A stretch of 64,000 bases of DNA, taken from the NCBI GenBank assembly GCA_002310215.1, contig DBYR01000006.1, positions 1 through 64,000 of the forward strand, written 5' to 3'. Below, in pieces: positions 44,341 through 51,063 of the stretch; position 1 is the stretch's first letter, and every line of letters starts with the position of its first letter. The position numbers were made by a program, and so were the translations under genes. The notes beneath the pieces are model-generated. The model searched no databases. It had not been told where the DNA came from and worked only from the letters and a program-made list of their open reading frames with translations. The stretch comes from Bacteroidales bacterium UBA1181 (GTDB lineage Bacteria; Bacteroidota; Bacteroidia; Bacteroidales; Paludibacteraceae).

Positions 44341-44380
44341 TAGAGTAAAAAGAATAAATCAACTAAAAAACAGAAAAGAC

Positions 44381-45367
44381 ATGGCAAACATTCATCAATC
44401 AATAGCGGAGTTAGTGGGTAAGACCCCTCTTCTCCAACTTAATGGGTATAACAAAGCAAAAAACCTCAAGGCTAACATTATCGCTAAATTAGAGTACTTC
44501 AACCCGAACCAGTCCGTCAAGGACCGCATCGCCCTCGCCATGGTGGAGACGGCCGAGCGGGAAGGGAAGCTCAAGAAGGGTGACACCATCATCGAGCTCA
44601 CCAGCGGCAACACGGGTGTGGGTTTGGCAGCCATCGCGGCCGCTAAGGGTTACCCTTTCCGTGTTTACATCCAAGACCAGGTGTCGAAAGAGCGTTTCCA
44701 AGTGATCCACGCCTTGGGTGGAAAGACGGTGAAACTGTCGGAAGTGCCTGAGATCGTTGAGTCCTTCGAGAAAAACGGTCCCGACTTCATCAAGTGTGTG
44801 GAGGCGTTGGAGCGTCACGTCGCAGGCGAGAAGAACCTTTGGTTCGCCGACCAGACCCGCAACCCTGCCAACCCGAACGTCCACTTCCAAACCACCGGTC
44901 CTGAGATCTGGAACGACACCGACGGAAAGGTGGATGTCTTCGTCGCCTGCGTGGGTACGGGCGGAACCCTTTCGGGTGTGGGCAACTTCCTGAAATCGAA
45001 GAATCCGAACGTGAAGATTTTCGGCGTGCAGCCAACAGAGGATTCCTTCCAATCGCCGGAACGTCCAGACCAAGAGGAGATCACGGGTGTCCACCCGTTC
45101 GAGAACACCAAGGAGGAATATATCCCTGCCAACTTGGACCGTAAAGTATACGATGGTTATTTCGAGATCCACACCAACCAAGCCTACGAAGCCGCGCGCC
45201 TCTTGGCGAAGAGTGATGGTGTATTAGTGGGTGCATCATCTGGAGCAGCCCTCTACGCCGCCACCCAATTGGCCCAGCGGGAAGAGTTCAAGGGCAAAAA
45301 CATAGTTGCTCTTCTGCCTGACACGGGGTTGAGATATTTGACAACCCACCTGTTTCAAGCAGAATAA
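44381..45367 (+). CDS. CysK-family PLP enzyme
   Basis: 328 residues from ATG 44381. PLP lysine Lys47 in NPNQSVKDRIALAM; loop LTSGNTGVGLAAIAAAKGY; CVGTGGTLSGVGNFLK; SSGAALYAATQ. It has a ~14-residue insertion relative to the other CysK copies (around TGVHPFENTKEEYIPANLD) and differs in QDQVSKERFQV where they have DTMSVERRNL. It is therefore a distinct paralogue, perhaps using another acceptor or thiol. It heads the ATP-grasp/esterase/D2/K2 cluster. Confidence 0.9.
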   Translation: MANIHQSIAELVGKTPLLQLNGYNKAKNLKANIIAKLEYFNPNQSVKDRIALAMVETAEREGKLKKGDTIIELTSGNTGVGLAAIAAAKGYPFRVYIQDQVSKERFQVIHALGGKTVKLSEVPEIVESFEKNGPDFIKCVEALERHVAGEKNLWFADQTRNPANPNVHFQTTGPEIWNDTDGKVDVFVACVGTGGTLSGVGNFLKSKNPNVKIFGVQPTEDSFQSPERPDQEEITGVHPFENTKEEYIPANLDRKVYDGYFEIHTNQAYEAARLLAKSDGVLVGASSGAALYAATQLAQREEFKGKNIVALLPDTGLRYLTTHLFQAE

Positions 45368-45377
45368 AATATATTTT

Positions 45378-45408
45378 ACTACCTAAAGGCTCTCAGTCTT
45401 TAGGTAGT
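45378..45408 (+). terminator. Intergenic hairpin between cysK-like gene and ATP-grasp gene
   Basis: ACTACCTAAAG (45378-45388) and CTTTAGGTAGT (45398-45408), a perfect 11-bp stem with 9-base loop, 11 bases after the cysK-like stop. No strong T run follows, so it may act as partial terminator or processing site. Confidence 0.5.
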
Positions 45409-45436
45409 TGTAATTACTTTATAATTGAAGAGAAAA

Positions 45437-46630
45437 ATGAACTTTGTTTTTATCTCACCAAATTTTCCATATACCTATTGGAACTTTTGCGACAGACTTA
45501 AAAGAAATGGAGCTAATGTATTAGGCATTGGCGACGCTCCTTATGATGCCCTGAACATAAATCTGAAGAATTCACTGACCGAATACTACAAAGTGGATTC
45601 CTTGCAGGACTATGACCAGGTGTTTAAGGCCGTGGCGTTTTTCTCGTTCAAATATGGCAAGATTGATTGGGTAGAATCCAACAACGAGTTTTGGTTAGAG
45701 CAAGACGCTCGCCTTCGCACTGATTTTAACATAAACACAGGCATTAAATCAGATAAGATATCCAACTACAAGAGCAAATATCTGATGAAGGAATTCTTCC
45801 GGAAAGCGAAAGTTCCCGTAGCACGTATCCAACAAGCTACTACGATAGAAAAAGCTTTGGAGTTTGCCGAACTAACAGATTATCCACTTTTTGCGAAGCC
45901 TGAAGTAGGGGTCGGCGCCACGGACACTTTTAAAATTACGGATGAGGAAGAGTTGAGAGATTTCTTTTCAAACAAACCACCATTCCCGTATGTATTGGAG
46001 GAATTTGTAACAGGGGATATTTGCTCGTACGATGCTATCATAAATGCGGAGGGAGAGCCTCTCTTCGAAAGCATGACGGTCTGGCCTCCTTCTGTAGCGG
46101 ACATTGTCAAGTATCAATTGGATCTGATGTACTATACAGTTGCGGAGATGCCTGATGAGCTTAGAAAACTGGGTAGGGCTACAGTGAAAGCATTTGAAGT
46201 GCAAAGCAGATTTGTCCATTTGGAATTTTTCCGCCTTTCAGCGGCGAAAAAGGGATTGGGTAAAAAGGGCAGTTTCGTCGGGTTGGAAGTAAACATGCGA
46301 CCTGCCGGAGGTTACACTCCGGACATGATGAATTGGGCTCATAGCACAGATGTTTATCAAATATGGGCGGACATGGTAACTTACAACAGGCTGCTTCAAC
46401 CCAATAGCGACAAGCACCAATATTGTGTCTTCGCTTCCAGACGGGACATTCATAGCTACGTCCACTCCCACGAGGAGATATTGGAGAAGTATGGAGACCG
46501 AATGCTAATGTGCGAGCGAATGCCTGATATGATGGTGCCTCAAATGGGGAACCAAATGTACACGGTCTTCGTGGAAGATTTGGAGAGTACTATGGATTAT
46601 ATTAATTTTGTTCAGAAACAGCAAGGATAG
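45437..46630 (+). CDS. ATP-grasp ligase
   Basis: 397 residues from ATG 45437 (a TTG at 45425 is possible). The ATP-grasp fold shows as YPLFAKPEVGVGATDTFKITDEEEL, VLEEFVTGDICSYDAI, and the Mg-binding end FVGLEVNMRPAGGYTPDM. Such ligases join a carboxylate with an amine or thiol using ATP. Its substrate is not known. It is followed within one base by an esterase gene, and then by a nitrogenase-like D/K pair, so a role in making or opening a peptide-like or thioester-like substrate is possible. Confidence 0.88.
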   Translation: MNFVFISPNFPYTYWNFCDRLKRNGANVLGIGDAPYDALNINLKNSLTEYYKVDSLQDYDQVFKAVAFFSFKYGKIDWVESNNEFWLEQDARLRTDFNINTGIKSDKISNYKSKYLMKEFFRKAKVPVARIQQATTIEKALEFAELTDYPLFAKPEVGVGATDTFKITDEEELRDFFSNKPPFPYVLEEFVTGDICSYDAIINAEGEPLFESMTVWPPSVADIVKYQLDLMYYTVAEMPDELRKLGRATVKAFEVQSRFVHLEFFRLSAAKKGLGKKGSFVGLEVNMRPAGGYTPDMMNWAHSTDVYQIWADMVTYNRLLQPNSDKHQYCVFASRRDIHSYVHSHEEILEKYGDRMLMCERMPDMMVPQMGNQMYTVFVEDLESTMDYINFVQKQQG

Positions 46631-46631
46631 A

Positions 46632-47381
46632 ATGGAGATTAACTATCACAAGGAATATAGCAACTATCTCGGTAGAGATATGGAATTTAAAACATACGGA
46701 AGACCGGGAGGTAAGTTGGCCTTTGCTTTTGCTCCGCAAAACGGTAGGTTTTTTGATTTTGAGAACTTCGGTATGGTGAATGAATTGGAGGCATGGATTA
46801 ATTCAGGGAAAATTATGCTTGTGACTCCAGATAGCATTGACACAGAGACGTGGAGCGACGAAGGAGGAAATCCTCGATATAGAATAGAGCTACAAGAACG
46901 TTGGTTCAAATACATCACAGAAGAGCTTTTCGCTCGTGCCGTTCAGCTAAACAACTCATTTGGATACAAAGCTCTGATAACAGGTTGTAGCATGGGTGGC
47001 GTGCATAGCGGTAATTTTTTCTTCCGTCGCCCCGACTTGTTCGACGTGATGATCTCGCTTAGCGGACTCTTCAATGCGCAATATTTCTTCCATGACTATT
47101 TCGATGAACTTGTTTACAATAATTCACCAGTGCATTTTTTGAGGAATCTTCCACCTGACCATTTTTACAACCAACTTTATCGCGACAGTCGTATCATATG
47201 TTGCGTTGGCCAAGGTGCTTGGGAAGAGGATTTGCTGGCAGGCACGCGTGAACTTGACACGGTCTTAGCGGAGAAGGGGATTCCGGCATGGTTTGACTAT
47301 TGGGGAACTGATGTTAGCCATGATTGGGAATGGTGGAAAAAGCAAATCGTATATTATTTTAATAATGTTTTGCCCCTGTAA
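46632..47381 (+). CDS. Alpha/beta-hydrolase, esterase family
   Basis: 249 residues from ATG 46632, one base after the ATP-grasp stop. Nucleophile elbow GCSMGG (Ser in ITGCSMGGVHSGNFFFRRP), a late His in SHDWEWWKKQ. No signal peptide, so cytoplasmic. The family includes COG4947-like esterases that often accompany ATP-grasp genes. Probably cleaves an ester or amide of the compound handled by the partner ligase. Confidence 0.85.
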   Translation: MEINYHKEYSNYLGRDMEFKTYGRPGGKLAFAFAPQNGRFFDFENFGMVNELEAWINSGKIMLVTPDSIDTETWSDEGGNPRYRIELQERWFKYITEELFARAVQLNNSFGYKALITGCSMGGVHSGNFFFRRPDLFDVMISLSGLFNAQYFFHDYFDELVYNNSPVHFLRNLPPDHFYNQLYRDSRIICCVGQGAWEEDLLAGTRELDTVLAEKGIPAWFDYWGTDVSHDWEWWKKQIVYYFNNVLPL

Positions 47382-47423
47382 ATAAGGTTTAAACTTTACA
47401 CAACAAGTATAATATTTAATAAA

Positions 47424-48890
47424 ATGTCCATCAACTTAAACAACTCCAATGTGGCGGTCCGTGAGAACCGTATCGGTTCCATCACCGGCTACATCGGATC
47501 ATTAAAAGACTTAGCGGAGAAGTCGGAATGCGGCACGCTGAAAGGGTGCGCACGATGTTTCTCCCAATCCAGCACCTGCCTTTCGCTCTGTGGCTTGGGC
47601 CAATTGGCGGGTATCCGTGACGTGGCGATCATCCACCACGGTCCTTCGGGCTGTTCGGTGACCAGTTCCAATAGCTATTACATGTCCAAGGTGATGTCTA
47701 AGAAACGTGGCGTCACCTCCGACACGGTCTATGTCGGCACGGATATGAACGAGAAGGATACGATCTTCGGCTCCACCGAAAGCCTTCGGAAAATCATCTT
47801 GGAGACCTACCGTCGCTACCATCCGAAAGCGATTTTCGTCTCCAGCTCTTGCGCCACCGGTATCATCGGTGAGGACATCGACAGCATCGTGGACGATGTG
47901 AAGGGTGAGATCGAGGTGCCTGTCGTGGCGGTTCACTGCGAGGGCTTCAAGTCGAAGATCTGGGCGACAGGCTTTGACATCTCCGACCACGCCGTCCTGC
48001 AATCCATCGTGCAGAAGCCTCGTCCAGGGGTGAAGACGAACAAAATCAACTTCAAGAACTTCTTCGAGTCGGCTCGTCCTGAGATCATCGAGATGTTCAA
48101 GCAGTTCGACCTCGACCCGGTCTTCCTTTACTGCAACTCAACGGTAGAGGAGCTTTCGCACCTGTCGGAGAGCCTGGCCACCACCTGTATCTGCGGAACG
48201 TTGGGCAACTACCTTGGCAACGCCTTGGAGGAGAAGTACGGCGTGCCTTACGTGCGCAGCATCAACCAGTGCGGCATCACAGGCTTCGAGACGTGGTTGC
48301 GCGAGATCGGAAAGGTTACCCACCGGGAGGATAAGATAGAGAAGTATATCCAGGAGCAACGCGCCATCTACCTCCCTAAGATCGAGGAGGTGAAGAAGGA
48401 ACTGAATGGACTGACCGCCGTGCTGGGCATGGGTCCGGGCTACACCTTCGAGGTCTCCAGAGTGCTGAACGAGCTGGGCATCAAGGTGGTTTGGGCGTTG
48501 GCTTGGCACTACGACAAGAAGTACGAGAACGGAGACGTTCCACCGTCTATGAAGTATCTGTTAGACAACAACATAGACTTCGAGACATCGGTGGCCGACC
48601 AACAGAACTACGAGGTGATGAACATCCTCAACAAGTACAAGCCAGACATGTACCTTTCCCGCCACCCGGGCTCCACCGTTTGGGCGATAAAGAACGGAAC
48701 GCCAGCCATTTACGTGGCGGACGAATACATGATCTTCGGTTACAAACACACGTTGGAGTTTGCGAACACGGTGCTCGACACGGTGCGGAACCGTAGCTTC
48801 GAGGCCAATTTGGCGAAGCGTTCCAAACTGCCTTACACACAATGGTGGTACGAACAAAAGGTTGATAAATTTTTCGAGGAGGCAAAATAA
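47424..48890 (+). CDS. Nitrogenase-like alpha (D) subunit, pair 2
   Basis: 488 residues. P-cluster-like Cys52, Cys77 (HHGPSGC) and Cys143 (SSSCATGIIGEDI); HCEGFKSKIWATGFD; cofactor-type Cys257 in CICGTLGNYLGNALEEKYGVP, with the spacing of NifD Cys275. Where pair 1 has GDEHIPVGYDG this one has ADEYMIFGYKH (Tyr435), so the far end of the cofactor site differs. The pair diverges throughout from pair 1, so it probably acts on another substrate or on cofactor maturation. 42 bases after the esterase; overlaps K2 by 1 base. Confidence 0.9.
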   Translation: MSINLNNSNVAVRENRIGSITGYIGSLKDLAEKSECGTLKGCARCFSQSSTCLSLCGLGQLAGIRDVAIIHHGPSGCSVTSSNSYYMSKVMSKKRGVTSDTVYVGTDMNEKDTIFGSTESLRKIILETYRRYHPKAIFVSSSCATGIIGEDIDSIVDDVKGEIEVPVVAVHCEGFKSKIWATGFDISDHAVLQSIVQKPRPGVKTNKINFKNFFESARPEIIEMFKQFDLDPVFLYCNSTVEELSHLSESLATTCICGTLGNYLGNALEEKYGVPYVRSINQCGITGFETWLREIGKVTHREDKIEKYIQEQRAIYLPKIEEVKKELNGLTAVLGMGPGYTFEVSRVLNELGIKVVWALAWHYDKKYENGDVPPSMKYLLDNNIDFETSVADQQNYEVMNILNKYKPDMYLSRHPGSTVWAIKNGTPAIYVADEYMIFGYKHTLEFANTVLDTVRNRSFEANLAKRSKLPYTQWWYEQKVDKFFEEAK

Positions 48891-50188
48891 TGGCAAAGAT
48901 ACTTGATAAACAACGATATAAATGTGCTTTGGCGGCGATGCAGACCGTCCAGGCGATAGACCGCGCTTGCCCCGTGCTCCATTCGGGTCCGGGCTGTGCG
49001 CAGAAGCTTTCTGACACGACGGGTAGTTCGGGTTATCTCTCCCCGCAGATCTTCCCATGTACGTCCATCAACGAGAAGGACGTGGTATTCGGTGGCGTGA
49101 AGAAACTGGAGACCACCATCGCCAACGCGTTGAAGGTGATCGATGCGGACCTCTATGTGGTCTTGACGGGATGTATCCCTGAGATCGTGGGCGACGATGC
49201 GGCGGAGGTAGTCTCCCGCTTCGCGGACGCTGACAAACCAGTGGTTTTCGCTCCTACGGCAGGTTTCAAGGGCAACAACTACAAGGGCCACGAGCAGGTG
49301 GTGGAGGCGATTGTGACGCAGTACCTCAAGAAGTCCGACAAGAAGCAGAAGGGGCTGGTGAACCTTTGGGCGGACGTGCCTTACCAAGACCTCTTCTGGC
49401 TTGGTAACATCCGTGAGTTGGAGAACCTTTTGAGGGAGATCGGTTTGACTCCCAACACCATCTTCGGCTACCAGCGAGGCATCGAGAACATCAACAAGAT
49501 ACCAGAGGCGGAGTTCAACCTACTGGTCTCCCCATGGGTGGGTCTGAAGAACATGAAGACCATGGAGAAGAAGTTGGGCATTCCATACCTACACTACCCC
49601 GTCCTTCCGATCGGCGCCACCGAGACAGGCAAGTTCCTGCGTGAGGTGGGGAAATTCGCCCATGTCGACGAAGCGAAGGTGGAGGAGGTCATCAAGAAGC
49701 ACGAGGATTACTTCTACTATCTGATCTCCCGCTACGCCGACCTCTTCTTGGAGAACCGTGTGATCAACAAGCAGTTCACCGTGGTGGCGGACGCCCAATA
49801 CGCATTAGGCATCACCAAGTTCCTGGTGAATGATTTGGGACTGGTTCCAGCCAAGCAATTCATCACCGACGACACACCTAAGGAGCACCAAGAGTTGATC
49901 GCGGCGGAGTTCCAGAGCCTCAACTACGGCATAAAGGCCGATGTCGCCTTCGAGACCGATGGATTCAAGATCCACGAGGAAATCAAGAGTCACGACTACC
50001 ACGGCTATCCGTTGGTCTTAGGCGGTTACTACGAGAAGGAGGTGACGGAGAAGCTCAAGGGCAACTTCCTGAACATCTCGTGGCCCGTGATGGACAAGGT
50101 GGTCTTCGACGATTTCTACGTAGGCTACACGGGAGGCATCCGTCTGATCGAGGACATCTACACCGTAGCGGTGCAGCGTTTCAACTAG
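48890..50188 (+). CDS. Nitrogenase-like beta (K) subunit, pair 2
   Basis: 432 residues. Cys12 (YKCALAA), Cys36 (HSGPGC) and Cys95 (VLTGCIPEIVGDD) match the P-cluster cysteines of NifK. Shares PTAGFKGNN and LLVSPWVGLKNMKTM with the first K. Start and D2 stop overlap in TAATG, so translation is coupled. A terminator follows at 50226. Confidence 0.9.
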   Translation: MAKILDKQRYKCALAAMQTVQAIDRACPVLHSGPGCAQKLSDTTGSSGYLSPQIFPCTSINEKDVVFGGVKKLETTIANALKVIDADLYVVLTGCIPEIVGDDAAEVVSRFADADKPVVFAPTAGFKGNNYKGHEQVVEAIVTQYLKKSDKKQKGLVNLWADVPYQDLFWLGNIRELENLLREIGLTPNTIFGYQRGIENINKIPEAEFNLLVSPWVGLKNMKTMEKKLGIPYLHYPVLPIGATETGKFLREVGKFAHVDEAKVEEVIKKHEDYFYYLISRYADLFLENRVINKQFTVVADAQYALGITKFLVNDLGLVPAKQFITDDTPKEHQELIAAEFQSLNYGIKADVAFETDGFKIHEEIKSHDYHGYPLVLGGYYEKEVTEKLKGNFLNISWPVMDKVVFDDFYVGYTGGIRLIEDIYTVAVQRFN

Positions 50189-50225
50189 GATTCATTTATT
50201 CCACATACAATTTTCGGTTTGCAGG

Positions 50226-50253
50226 AAACGACGCAGGGGTTGCGTCGTTTTTT
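50226..50253 (+). terminator. Terminator of the second nitrogenase-like operon
   Basis: AAACGACGCA (50226-50235) and TGCGTCGTTT (50241-50250), perfect 10-bp stem, loop GGGGT, then TTT. Confidence 0.85.
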
Positions 50254-50329
50254 GCGTTTTTTGTCGCAAGATGTACCACGTACCTATCCACGAATAAGCA
50301 TAGGGATTATTCATGGAAAATATTTAATA

Positions 50330-50875
50330 TCACTTCGAATATATAATTCTCGATCTATCCCAAAAATTAATCCAAGTCATATCTGTTTTGTATTTGAATG
50401 AATCTGGAGACTTGGAAATGAAACGAAAAGTAATCCTAGGGAAACTTAGCATTTCTGCCAATATTTTCAATGTCAATCCTTCGTATTCCCGCTGTTTCTG
50501 TTCTGTCATTTTCAAAGAATCTTGTTCATATTTGAAATATTCAACAAAATCTTTTTTTAATTCCTCTGCTTTTTCTTCTGAAATTATCGTGTATGTAGAT
50601 TCATACCCCCATACATCAGTGTCAAGGTTAATTAGGCTATCTTGTCGTCCAGAATGAGATGCCGTTATCTGATTATCTAAGTAATAAAATGTTGGTGTAC
50701 TTCCTTCAGTTTCAATTGTAAGTGTACTATCGGTTTTGGTGATTACTGTTTTAACGGACTTCTCCCACTCAACATTATTATATTTATCATACTTTGTCAC
50801 CTTTGTGTAAGTGCTCTGGGCATTAACTGACATAGATAGCAATGCCAACAATATAAAAAATACCACTTTCTTCAT
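50330..50875 (-). CDS. Exported hypothetical protein
   Basis: 181 residues from ATG 50875 (MKKVVFFILLALLSMSVNAQS); an in-frame ATG at 50884 gives three more. Clear signal peptide ending NAQ. The rest is polar with no domain I recognise (ends FWDRSRIIYSK). Codon use is more AT-rich than the neighbours. Probably periplasmic or outer membrane. Confidence 0.65.
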   Translation of the reverse strand: MKKVVFFILLALLSMSVNAQSTYTKVTKYDKYNNVEWEKSVKTVITKTDSTLTIETEGSTPTFYYLDNQITASHSGRQDSLINLDTDVWGYESTYTIISEEKAEELKKDFVEYFKYEQDSLKMTEQKQREYEGLTLKILAEMLSFPRITFRFISKSPDSFKYKTDMTWINFWDRSRIIYSK

Positions 50876-51016
50876 ATCTAACATTAATTTGACGAATTCA
50901 ACTTATAATTATAAGACACTAGTGTCCCGTTAGAATCGGGAAACTAATGATTGAGAATATTAAATTTGATACAAATAATAAAATACCAAAATTTATTTCG
51001 CTGTTTTTGTCGAAAA

Positions 51017-51061
51017 CAAGGGGGGATCTTCCCGAACATTTCATGGCCCGTGCTGGACAAG
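51017..51061 (+). pseudogene. Relic of a third nitrogenase-like K gene (15 codons)
   Basis: The frame at 51017-51061 reads QGGIFPNISWPVLDK, matching KGNFLNISWPVMDK near the end of K2 (DNA match 25 of 28 bases over GAACAT...GACAAG at 51034-51061 and 50071-50098). Nothing else of the gene remains. It abuts the 3' end of the leftward CotH gene at 51064. Confidence 0.55.
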
Positions 51062-51063
51062 CG

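Larger units (their letters stand above)
43918..44380 (+). other. Non-coding interval with terminator copy and promoter
   Basis: 463 bases. Holds terminator copy 2, an AAAGGAGGAATCC stretch at 44171-44183 followed by an unsupported TTG frame, and the promoter at 44291-44340. Confidence 0.5.

Noticed and set aside
44188..44343. TTG-started frame after an AAAGGAGG stretch, before the cysK-like gene
   Set aside because: Looks like a leader ORF by position, but has no Cys, no homologue in the window, and runs through the promoter of the next gene.
26264..50188. True nitrogen fixation cluster
   Set aside because: No nifEN, nifV, nifUS or molybdate genes, sequences diverged from NifDK, and the neighbours are sulfur genes. 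Kept as nitrogenase-like.
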